64,000 nt of DNA, taken from NCBI RefSeq assembly GCF_010727475.1, contig NZ_AP022567.1, forward strand, positions 4,712,001 to 4,776,000, read 5' to 3'. Source of the DNA: Mycolicibacterium mageritense. GTDB taxonomy: Bacteria; Actinomycetota; Actinomycetes; Mycobacteriales; Mycobacteriaceae. A program made the translations under genes and the position numbers. Position 1 is the stretch's first letter, and each line of letters starts with the position of its first letter. Positions 39,924-47,147 of the stretch are shown piece after piece. The notes beneath the pieces are model-generated. The model saw nothing but the letters and a program-made list of their open reading frames with translations, was not told the origin of the DNA and did no database searches.

Positions 39924-40676
39924 CGAGCCCATCCGGGTCGCGGACCGGCGGCCCGCCTCAAGCACCTCGGCATGGCTCAACGGCTCGCCGGTCATGCCCG
40001 CTGCCAGGTTCGTCACGAGGGATACGCCCAGGACGTCGGCGCCCGCGGCGCGGGCCGCGATCGTCTCGTGCACGGTCGACATGCCGACCAGATCGGCGCC
40101 CAGGGTGCGCAGCATGCGGATCTCGGCAGGCGTCTCGTAGTGCGGCCCGGGCAGTCCCGCATAGACACCGTCGGGCAGGTCGGGGTCGATCTCGCGGGCG
40201 ATCCCGCGCAGCCGCGGCGAGTACGCGTCGACCAGATCCACGAACTGTGCCCCGACCAACGGTGACCGGGCCGTCAGGTTGAGATGGTCGCTGATCAGCA
40301 CGGGCTGGCCGATCTCGTACTCGGGCCGCAGGCCGCCCGCGGCGTTGGTGAGGATCACCGTGGTCACCCCTGCCGCGGCCGCGGTGCGCACGGGATGCAC
40401 CACATGCTGCAGGTCGTGCCCCTCGTACGCGTGGATGCGGCCGACCAGGACGAGCACGCGATGCGCACCGATCCGAACCGACAGCACCTGCCCGCCGTGA
40501 CCTTCGGCGCTGGGCGGAGTGAACCCCGGCAGCTCGGCCATCGGCACCACCGCGACCGGGTCGCCCAACTGCGCCACCGCGGGTGCCCACCCCGATCCGA
40601 GGACCACCGCGACGTCGTGGTGGTCGACGCCGGTGCGGTCGGCGATCGCGGCTGCAGAGTCGTCGGCTTCGGTCAC
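39894..40676 (-). CDS. deoD: Purine nucleoside phosphorylase
   Basis: A 260-residue trimeric-type PNP that cleaves inosine/guanosine (and deoxy forms) with phosphate. Signatures are VAVVLGSGWAPAV (phosphate site), ELPGFTPPSAEGHGGQV, GRIHAYEGHDLQHVVHPVR, ILTNAAGGLRPEYEIGQPV, LPGPHYETPAEIR and GMSTVHETIAAR. The start is a GTG at 40676. It uses the product of add and feeds ribose-1-phosphate to a mutase such as pmmB. It is divergent from amiB1 and corresponds to Rv3307. Confidence 0.95.
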   Translation of the reverse strand: MTEADDSAAAIADRTGVDHHDVAVVLGSGWAPAVAQLGDPVAVVPMAELPGFTPPSAEGHGGQVLSVRIGAHRVLVLVGRIHAYEGHDLQHVVHPVRTAAAAGVTTVILTNAAGGLRPEYEIGQPVLISDHLNLTARSPLVGAQFVDLVDAYSPRLRGIAREIDPDLPDGVYAGLPGPHYETPAEIRMLRTLGADLVGMSTVHETIAARAAGADVLGVSLVTNLAAGMTGEPLSHAEVLEAGRRSATRMGSLLAAVIARL

Positions 40677-40713
40677 AGTTCGGCAGCCTAACCGGCGGTG
40701 AGATACTGCGAGG

Positions 40714-41895
40714 ATGCCCACCGCCACCGCTGCGCTCAGTGTTGAGGATGCCGTCAACCGGCGCCGTGGCGACCTCATCGCGCTGTCCCATTCGATTCAC
40801 GCCGAACCCGAGCTGGCGTTCGCCGAACATCGCAGCTGCGCCAAGACCCAGGCGCTGGTGGCCGAGCGCGGCTTCGAGATCACCGCGGCGCCTGCTGGGC
40901 TCGACACCGCATTCCGCGCGTCGTACGGCGCCGGGCCGCTGGTGATCGGGATCTGCGCCGAGTACGACGCGCTGCCCGAGATCGGGCACGCGTGCGGGCA
41001 CAACATCATCGCGGCATCGGCGGTCGGCGCCGCGCTGGCACTGGCCGACGTGGCCGACGAGCTGGGCCTGACGGTGGTGCTGCTCGGCACCCCGGCAGAA
41101 GAGCTCGGCGGGGGAAAGGTGTTGATGCTCGACGCCGGAACCTTCGACGACATCGCCGCCTCGGTCATGCTGCACCCGGGCCCGGTCGACATCGCGGCCG
41201 CGCGCTCGCTCGCGCTCTCGGAGGTGACTGTCGACTACACCGGGCGCGAGTCGCACGCCGCGGTGGCGCCGTACCTGGGCGTGAACGCCGGCGACGCGGT
41301 CACCGTGGCGCAGGTGGCGGTCGGCCTGCTGCGCCAGCAGTTGATGCCGGGCCAGATGGTGCACGGCATCGTCACGCACGGAGGTGAGGCCACCAACGTG
41401 ATCCCGGGACGGGCCGAGCTGCGGTACACGATGCGCGCTGCCGACATGGCGGCACTGCGGGCGCTGGAAGGCCGCATGGCGGGCTGCTTCGAGGCCGGTG
41501 CGCTCGCGACGGGATGTACGCACCAGGTGACCGAGACGGCGCCCGCTTATGCCGAACTGCTGCCCGATCCGTGGCTCTCGGAGACCATCCGCGCCGAGAT
41601 GATCCGGGTGGGCCGGGAGCCGCTGCCGCAGAGCGTCGAGGCCAGTGTGCCGCTCGGCAGTACCGACATGGGCAACGTGACCCAGGTGATGCCCGGCATC
41701 CACCCCGTGATCGGCATCGACTCGGGTGGCGCGTCGATCCATCAGCCCGCGTTCACCGCGGCAGCGGCAGGCCCGAGTGCCGACCGCGCCGTGGTCGAAG
41801 GGGCAATCATGTTGGCGCGCACCGTGGTTCAGCTGGCCGAGACACCGGCTCAACGGGACCGGGTGCTTGAGTTGAAGGAGGCGCGGGCGTCATGA
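40714..41895 (+). CDS. amiB1: M20-family amidohydrolase AmiB1
   Basis: A 393-residue metal-dependent amidohydrolase/peptidase of the M20D (ACY1L2-like) branch. Metal/catalytic motifs are IGICAEYDALPEIGHACGHNIIAAS and TPAEELGGGKVLM, with SHAAVAPYLGVNAGDAV in the dimerisation domain. It probably cleaves N-acylated amino acids or dipeptides in the cytoplasm. The stop overlaps the amiA1 start as ATGA. It corresponds to Rv3306c. Substrate unknown. Confidence 0.9.
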   Translation: MPTATAALSVEDAVNRRRGDLIALSHSIHAEPELAFAEHRSCAKTQALVAERGFEITAAPAGLDTAFRASYGAGPLVIGICAEYDALPEIGHACGHNIIAASAVGAALALADVADELGLTVVLLGTPAEELGGGKVLMLDAGTFDDIAASVMLHPGPVDIAAARSLALSEVTVDYTGRESHAAVAPYLGVNAGDAVTVAQVAVGLLRQQLMPGQMVHGIVTHGGEATNVIPGRAELRYTMRAADMAALRALEGRMAGCFEAGALATGCTHQVTETAPAYAELLPDPWLSETIRAEMIRVGREPLPQSVEASVPLGSTDMGNVTQVMPGIHPVIGIDSGGASIHQPAFTAAAAGPSADRAVVEGAIMLARTVVQLAETPAQRDRVLELKEARAS

Positions 41896-43052
41896 GTCTG
41901 GCCGACGTGGCAGATCGTTGGCTGGAGGCCAACTACGACGAGATGGTGTCGTGGCGCAGGCACATCCACGCCCATCCGGAGTTGGGGCGCCAGGAGTTCG
42001 CCACCACCGAGTTCGTCTGCAACCACCTCGCCGAGGCCGGGCTCAACCCCAAGGTGCTGCCCGGTGGGACCGGTCTGACGTGTGACTTCGGGCCCGAGGA
42101 CGGCCCGCGCGTGGCGTTGCGGGCCGACATGGACGCGCTGCCGATGGCGGACCGGACCGGAGCGTCCTACGCGTCGACGGTGCCCAACGTGGCGCATGCC
42201 TGCGGACACGACGCGCACACCGCGGTGCTGCTCGGGACCGCGCTGGCCCTGGCCTCGGCGCCGGAACTGCCGGTCGGCGTGCGGTTGGTGTTCCAGGCCG
42301 CCGAGGAGCTGATGCCGGGCGGCGCGATCGACGCCGTCGCTGCCGGCGTGCTCAACGGTGTGTCGCGGATCTATGCACTGCACTGCGATCCCAGGCTCGC
42401 CGTCGGCCGGGTGGCCACGAAGCCGGGCCCCATCACGTCGGCGGCCGATTCGATCGAGATCACGCTGCACTCACCGGGCGGCCACACGTCGCGGCCGCAT
42501 CTGACCGGCGACCTCGTGTACGGGCTCGGCACGCTCATCACGGGCCTGCCGGGTGTGCTGTCGCGCCGTATCGATCCCCGGCACAACACCGTGATGGTGT
42601 GGGGTGCGGTCAACGCCGGGGTCGCCGCCAACGCCATTCCGCAGATCGGCACACTGGCGGGCACCATCCGGACCGCCAGCCGCGACACCTGGCTGACTCT
42701 CGAATCGATTGTGCAGGAAGTCGTTTCCACACTGCTGGCACCGCTGAACATCGAACACAGCCTCAATTACCGCCGTGGCGTGCCGCCCGTGGTCAACGAG
42801 GAAGTGTCGACGCGCATCCTCACCCACGCGATCGAGGCCGTCGGCCCCGACGTGCTCGCCGACACCCACCAGTCCGGCGGCGGCGAGGATTTCTCGTGGT
42901 ACCTGGAGGAGGTGCCCGGCGCGATGGCCAGGCTCGGCGTGTGGAGTGGGCTGGGCCCGCAGCTGGACCTGCACCAGCCGACCTTCGACCTCGACGAGCG
43001 CGCGCTCGGTGTCGGTGTCCGCACGCTGGTCAACATCATCGCCGCGTCATAG
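41892..43052 (+). CDS. amiA1: M20-family amidohydrolase AmiA1
   Basis: A 386-residue M20D amidohydrolase of the hippuricase/IAA-amino acid hydrolase type. The key motifs are IHAHPELGRQEFATTEF, VALRADMDALPM, NVAHACGHDAHTAVLLG, VFQAAEELMPGGA and HSGGEDFSW-like (QSGGGEDFSWYLEEVPG), giving a complete two-metal site. It is paralogous to and coupled with amiB1. It corresponds to Rv3305c. The coding ends just before an intergenic repeat. Confidence 0.92.
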   Translation: MSLADVADRWLEANYDEMVSWRRHIHAHPELGRQEFATTEFVCNHLAEAGLNPKVLPGGTGLTCDFGPEDGPRVALRADMDALPMADRTGASYASTVPNVAHACGHDAHTAVLLGTALALASAPELPVGVRLVFQAAEELMPGGAIDAVAAGVLNGVSRIYALHCDPRLAVGRVATKPGPITSAADSIEITLHSPGGHTSRPHLTGDLVYGLGTLITGLPGVLSRRIDPRHNTVMVWGAVNAGVAANAIPQIGTLAGTIRTASRDTWLTLESIVQEVVSTLLAPLNIEHSLNYRRGVPPVVNEEVSTRILTHAIEAVGPDVLADTHQSGGGEDFSWYLEEVPGAMARLGVWSGLGPQLDLHQPTFDLDERALGVGVRTLVNIIAAS

Positions 43053-43066
43053 ACCCTCTTTGCACC

Positions 43067-43130
43067 GCGAGCGCGCGTGTCTGTTGCCCGCCACGCCGCA
43101 TGTCATCGGCAGTTTTGCCGCGCTCGCAGC
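43067..43130 (+). repeat. Intergenic repeat, copy A (about 64 bp, imperfect hairpin)
   Basis: Starts GCGAGCGCGCGTGTCTGT and, after 16 variable bases, TGTCATCGGCA; its ends GCGAGCGC/GCGCTCGC can pair. It matches copy B (45081-45146) read on the minus strand: 16 of the first 18 bases agree and the TGTCNTC block has the same spacing. The copies bracket the coiled-coil and DUF559 genes in opposite orientation. Confidence 0.7.
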
Positions 43131-43157
43131 GTCGCGAGTACCCATAAGCTGTCGAGG

Positions 43158-44099
43158 GTGACGGCGTATCCCGACGAAGAACTGGCGGCGTCGACCGCAG
43201 CGTTGCGCGAAGCGCAGTCGTTGCGGCAGCGGTTGGCCGTGGCCGGCCGTGAAGCCGACGAGTGGTCCGCGGTGGCCGCGACAGCCAAAGCGCGGACCGC
43301 GCACGAGGCCCGCGATGTCCGCAAGCTGGAATCCCTGTCACTGACGATGATCCTGACGCGCCTCAAAGGCTCTCATGGTGACGACGTGGCTCGCCAACGG
43401 GCTGAGCACGAGGCTGCTGAGTACGAGTACCGCGTGTGTCAGGAGCGCGCCGACGCGCACCAACGCGTCGTCGACGATCTCCAGCGCCGGCTCGACAACC
43501 TCGGCGACGTCGACGCAGCCTATGAGCGCGCACTCGCGGCCAAGGAGCAATGGCTGCAACGCAATGGCGGCGCGTTGGCCGTCACACTGCTCGAAAATGC
43601 CCAGCGGCGAGGGCGATTGACCGCCGAGCTCAAGGAGATCGCGGAGGCGCAGGCCGCGGGCATCGGCGCCCTGCAGAGTCTGCACGCCGCGGCCGAACAG
43701 CTCGGCAGCGCCGTGACATGGACCAGGTACGACGCCTCCCGAAGCGGCGAGGCACTGGCCATGGTCGGCAAGATCGACCTGCTCGAAGAGCTGGCCGAGC
43801 GGATGCGGGCGGTCGATCTGGCCCTCAAGACGTTCGGCACCGAACTTGCCGACATCGACATGGCAGGTCTTCGGATGGTCGACCTGAAGTGTTCCGCAAC
43901 GTTTTTCGAAGTGTCGTTCGACAACATCTTCACCGATATGGCCTTGCACGAGCGGATCGTCGAGGCGCAGGGCGATGTCGCGGCGGCCATCGACGGTACG
44001 AACCAGATCTGGGTGCGCCTCGAGGAGCGACGACTGCGCCATGCCGACGAATTCGCGCGACTGGTGGCACAGCGGGACAGGCTGGTGCTGCGCGCCTGA
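43158..44099 (+). CDS. Long coiled-coil protein of unknown function
   Basis: A 313-residue, mostly helical protein with heptad-like Ala/Leu/Glu/Arg patterns (AASTAALREAQSLRQRLAVAGREADEW; RAEHEAAEYEYRVCQERADAHQRVVDDLQRRLDNL). Near residue 60 is LESLSLTMILTRLKGSHGDDVARQR, a motif also seen in bacterial coiled-coil proteins that have no assigned role. There is no signal peptide or membrane helix. The GTG at 43158 has GAGG in front. It lies with a DUF559 gene between two copies of an intergenic repeat. No enzyme motif is seen. Confidence 0.75.
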   Translation: MTAYPDEELAASTAALREAQSLRQRLAVAGREADEWSAVAATAKARTAHEARDVRKLESLSLTMILTRLKGSHGDDVARQRAEHEAAEYEYRVCQERADAHQRVVDDLQRRLDNLGDVDAAYERALAAKEQWLQRNGGALAVTLLENAQRRGRLTAELKEIAEAQAAGIGALQSLHAAAEQLGSAVTWTRYDASRSGEALAMVGKIDLLEELAERMRAVDLALKTFGTELADIDMAGLRMVDLKCSATFFEVSFDNIFTDMALHERIVEAQGDVAAAIDGTNQIWVRLEERRLRHADEFARLVAQRDRLVLRA

Positions 44100-44118
44100 T
44101 CCGCTCCCCAGACACCGG

Positions 44119-44146
44119 TTGTGCACAGATTGTCATTCATCCACAG
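44119..44146 (+). repeat. 28-bp TTCATCCACAG element, copy 1
   Basis: Begins TTGTGCACAGATTGT and ends TTCATCCACAG, with two bases between. It agrees with a segment at 58056-58083 at 22 of 28 positions. Both lie upstream of nuclease-like genes (DUF559 here, DUF222-HNH there). Each holds two DnaA-box-like sub-sites. Confidence 0.6.
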
Positions 44147-44198
44147 CCAGGGCGTCTGCCTCTTCCAAAGTGCTTGCGCGGCATCGACCATCGTCGTC

Positions 44199-45086
44199 AT
44201 GGACCCACACCTCGGCCTACTTCTCGACACCCAAGGCGGTGTCGCCACCAGTGCTCAGATCATGAGCCTCATCACCCGGCACGCCTTCGACTGTGCCGTC
44301 GATACCGGTGAGCTGGAACGAATTTGGCACGGCGTCTATTGCCGCGGGGAACCGACGGACAACCTCCGACTGCGCGGGCTCGATCTGTCGTGTGGTCGCA
44401 AGGTCGCGGCCTGTCTCGGCACCGCTGCCGCGATGTACGGCTTCGACACCGAAGGCCCGCCTGATCTACACGTGCTCAATCCGCCCGGCCACCAGTTGCG
44501 GTCGGCCGACGGTTTGGTCGTGCATCGGCGCGATGGTGCGCCGTTGACAATCGTCGACAACCAACACGCGACCGCGCCGGCGTGGACCGCCATCGAGGTG
44601 GCGCGGTCGTTACGCCGGTCGCGGGCCTTGGCAACGCTCGACGCCGCGCTCCGCAGCGAAACGTGTACGCGAGCCGGTCTTTGGCAGGCGGCCTTGGCGC
44701 AGGCCGGGCGGCGGGGCATCGTCAACGTCCGGAATCTCATAGCCTTGGCCGACGGGCGCGCCGAATCTCCGATGGAGAGCGAGGCGAGGCTGGTCATGCT
44801 CGACGGTGGCCTGCCCGTGCCGGAACTGCAGTACGAGGTCGTCGACGGCAACGGTGAACTCAGGCGGCTCGACTTCGCGTGGCCGCACCAGTGGCTGGCC
44901 GTCGAGTACGACAGCCTGGACTGGCACGGCAATCCCGACGCGCTGCGTGACGACCGCAGGCGTACCGCGGCATTGATGGACGTCGGCTGGACCGTCATCG
45001 CGGTCGTCTTCGAGGACGTCCGGCACCGGCAAGGAGAGATGGTCGCGAGGATCAATGCACAGTTGAGTCACGCTCGTGCGGCGTGA
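44199..45086 (+). CDS. DUF559/AbiEi-like protein (PD-(D/E)XK-type fold), copy 2
   Basis: A 295-residue paralogue of the protein at 13339-14190. The N-terminal AbiEi-like part reads ERIWHGVYCRGEPTDNLRLRG, AACLGTAAAMYG and APAWTAIEVARSLRR. The C-terminal DUF559 nuclease-like domain reads LRRLDFAWPHQWLAVEYDSLDWH, with the usual acidic pair (Asp of LDF and Glu of VEYD) intact, then DVGWTVIAVVFEDV. The start is the ATG at 44199. It sits beside the coiled-coil gene, bracketed by repeats. DUF559 proteins occur in defence and repair contexts, but no function is established. Confidence 0.75.
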   Translation: MDPHLGLLLDTQGGVATSAQIMSLITRHAFDCAVDTGELERIWHGVYCRGEPTDNLRLRGLDLSCGRKVAACLGTAAAMYGFDTEGPPDLHVLNPPGHQLRSADGLVVHRRDGAPLTIVDNQHATAPAWTAIEVARSLRRSRALATLDAALRSETCTRAGLWQAALAQAGRRGIVNVRNLIALADGRAESPMESEARLVMLDGGLPVPELQYEVVDGNGELRRLDFAWPHQWLAVEYDSLDWHGNPDALRDDRRRTAALMDVGWTVIAVVFEDVRHRQGEMVARINAQLSHARAA

Positions 45087-45146
45087 GAGTGCGCAGAATG
45101 CTGACGACACGCCGTGCGCCCGCCGACAGACACGCACGGTCGCATG
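45081..45146 (-). repeat. Intergenic repeat, copy B
   Basis: On the minus strand it reads GCGACCGTGCGTGTCTGT, 16 variable bases, then TGTCGTCAGCATTCTG. This is the inverted partner of copy A at 43067-43130. It covers the last codons of the DUF559 gene and the space up to the stop of the gamma-glutamylcyclotransferase-like gene. Confidence 0.65.
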
Positions 45147-45158
45147 CTGAAGAACCGC

Positions 45159-45626
45159 CTACGGCCCGATGTTGCGCGCCGGGCGGGTGCGCAGGTCGTG
45201 CACGTACTCGGGCGGTGCCCCGGCGATCTCGGCCGCGTCGGCCATCACCCCGATGTAGCGGGCGGACGGCAGCCCGCCTTCCCACGCGTCGACCACGTAC
45301 AGCCAGGCCAGCACGGGATCGGTGCTGGTGTCCGACGACAGCCGGTCCACGCGGCAGCGGATCTTCTTGTGGAAGCCGAGTTCCGAACCCTCCCAGCGAT
45401 CGAGCGACTGCTCGTCGGCCGGCGTCATGTCGTAGAGCACCACGAACACCTTCGACAGCGGATCCTCGACCACGGTGGCCAGCGCGCCTTCCCAGCCGAT
45501 GTCCTCCCCGCCGAAGGTCAGCCGCCAGCCGTGCAACCAGCCGGTTCCCGCCATGGGGGAGTGCGGAGCCCGTTCGAGCATCTGCTCCGGATGCATGTTG
45601 GACCCGTAGGCGGCGTAAAGCGGCAC
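45159..45626 (-). CDS. Gamma-glutamylcyclotransferase-like protein
   Basis: A 155-residue protein of the AIG2/GGCT superfamily. The N-terminal substrate loop is LYAAYGSNMHPEQML. The catalytic-type acidic residue lies in DMTPADEQSLDRWEG. The conserved AWLYV is followed by DAWEGGLPSARYI. It would release 5-oxoproline from gamma-glutamyl peptides or amines, though the mycobacterial substrate is unknown. It is divergent from lpdA by 41 bp and corresponds to Rv3304. Confidence 0.85.
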   Translation of the reverse strand: MPLYAAYGSNMHPEQMLERAPHSPMAGTGWLHGWRLTFGGEDIGWEGALATVVEDPLSKVFVVLYDMTPADEQSLDRWEGSELGFHKKIRCRVDRLSSDTSTDPVLAWLYVVDAWEGGLPSARYIGVMADAAEIAGAPPEYVHDLRTRPARNIGP

Positions 45627-45667
45627 GGTAAGACAGCTTAGTGCGCAAAGTTGGTTAGGTTAGTGCG

Positions 45668-47083
45668 GTGGCAACCCGCATCGTGATTCTCGGCGGCGGC
45701 CCCGCCGGTTATGAGGCGGCGCTGGTCGCCGCAGCACGCGGCCCGAAGGTCGCTCAGGTCACCGTCGTCGACTCCGACGGAATCGGTGGCGCCTGCGTGC
45801 TGTGGGACTGCGTGCCGTCGAAGACGTTCATCGCATCGACAGGTGTGCGGACCGAGCTGCGCCGCGCCCCCAATCTGGGCTACTCGCTGGACCTGTCCGA
45901 GGCCAAGATCGAGCTGCCGCAGATCAACGAGCGGGTCAAGACGCTGGCTGCCGCGCAGTCCGTCGACATCGCCGAGCGGTTGCGCAGCGAAGGCATCGAC
46001 CTCATCGCCGGCCGCGGGGAGCTGATCGACGATGTCCCCGGCATGGCGCAGCATCGCATCAAGGTCACCGGTCCGGACGGGCGGGTGCAACAGCTGACGG
46101 CCGACGTCGTACTGATCGCCACCGGCGCCAGCCCGCGCGTGTTGCCCAACGCGGCGCCCGACGGCGAGCGCATCCTCAACTGGCGTCAGCTCTACGACCT
46201 CGAAACCCTGCCCGAGCATCTGATCGTGGTGGGTTCGGGCGTGACGGGTGCGGAATTCGTCAACGCCTACACCGAGCTGGGCGTGACGGTGACCGTCGTG
46301 GCCAGCCGCGATCAGATCCTGCCGCACGAGGACTCCGACGCCGCGGCCGTGCTGGAGGCCGTGTTCTCCGAGCGCGGCGTGACGCTGATCAAGAACGCGC
46401 GTGCCGAATCGGTCACCCGCACCGACACGGGTGTGTGCGTGAAGATGGCCGACGGACGCACCGTCGAGGGCAGCCACGCGCTGATGACGGTCGGTTCGGT
46501 GCCCAACACCGGCGGACTGGGGCTCGACCGGGTCGGCATCGAGCTCGGGCCGGGCAACTACCTCACGGTCGACCGGGTGTCGCGCACCTCGGTACCCGGC
46601 ATCTACGCGGCCGGTGACTGCACGGGCCTGCTGCCGCTGGCGTCGGTGGCCGCGATGCAGGGCCGCATCGCGATGTACCACGCGCTGGGCGAGGCGGTCG
46701 CGCCCATCCGCCTGCGCACGGTGGCTGCCGCGGTGTTCACGCGCCCAGAGATCGCCGCGGTCGGGGTGCCGCAGGCCAAGATCGACGACGGGTCGGTACC
46801 CGCACGGACCCTCACGCTCCCGCTCAACACCAACGCCCGGGCCAAGATGTCGAGCCTGCAGCACGGCTTCGTCAAGATCTTCTGCCGTCCGGCCACGGGT
46901 GTGGTGATCGGCGGAGTCGTGGTGGCGCCGATCGCCTCCGAGCTGATCCTGCCGATCGCGCTGGCCGTGCAGAACGGCATCCCGGTCGACGAATTGGCCC
47001 AGACGTTCTCGGTCTACCCGTCGCTGTCGGGTTCGATCACCGAGGCCGCGCGTCAGCTCATGAAACACGACGATCTGGACTGA
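45668..47083 (+). CDS. lpdA: NAD(P)H quinone reductase LpdA (flavoprotein disulfide reductase family)
   Basis: A 471-residue flavoprotein. The FAD loop is RIVILGGGPAGYEAAL, the NAD(P) loop is LIVVGSGVTGAEFVNAY, and the second FAD motif is GIYAAGDCTGLLPLA. The redox segment reads GIGGACVLWDCVPSKTF with both Cys of CxxxxC present. The C-terminal His-Glu pair of true lipoamide dehydrogenases is missing (VYPSLSGSITEAA). The M. tuberculosis orthologue Rv3303c is a quinone reductase that, as I recall, lacks one of the two Cys. The start is GTG. It probably reduces quinones for protection against oxidative stress. glpD2 follows 64 bp later. Confidence 0.92.
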   Translation: MATRIVILGGGPAGYEAALVAAARGPKVAQVTVVDSDGIGGACVLWDCVPSKTFIASTGVRTELRRAPNLGYSLDLSEAKIELPQINERVKTLAAAQSVDIAERLRSEGIDLIAGRGELIDDVPGMAQHRIKVTGPDGRVQQLTADVVLIATGASPRVLPNAAPDGERILNWRQLYDLETLPEHLIVVGSGVTGAEFVNAYTELGVTVTVVASRDQILPHEDSDAAAVLEAVFSERGVTLIKNARAESVTRTDTGVCVKMADGRTVEGSHALMTVGSVPNTGGLGLDRVGIELGPGNYLTVDRVSRTSVPGIYAAGDCTGLLPLASVAAMQGRIAMYHALGEAVAPIRLRTVAAAVFTRPEIAAVGVPQAKIDDGSVPARTLTLPLNTNARAKMSSLQHGFVKIFCRPATGVVIGGVVVAPIASELILPIALAVQNGIPVDELAQTFSVYPSLSGSITEAARQLMKHDDLD

Positions 47084-47087
47084 ACCG

Positions 47088-47103
47088 GGCCCGGACTCGG
47101 GCC
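47088..47103. terminator. Short hairpin after lpdA
   Basis: GGCCCG and CGGGCC pair around a 4-base loop five bases after the lpdA stop. Short and without a T tract, so only a weak terminator candidate. Confidence 0.3.
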
Positions 47104-47147
47104 GTGGCGGCGAGCAAATGCCGATCGGGCCACGTAGCCTGAGGGAC

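Noticed and set aside
39958..41853. 631-codon minus-strand reading overlapping deoD and the amidohydrolases
   Set aside because: Its composition is antisense-like and it runs opposite amiB1 and out of frame through deoD.
45645..45667. GGTTAGGTTAG before lpdA as a second iron box
   Set aside because: Only the left half resembles the IdeR consensus; the right half is absent, so about 10 of 15 aligned bases match and no palindrome forms.
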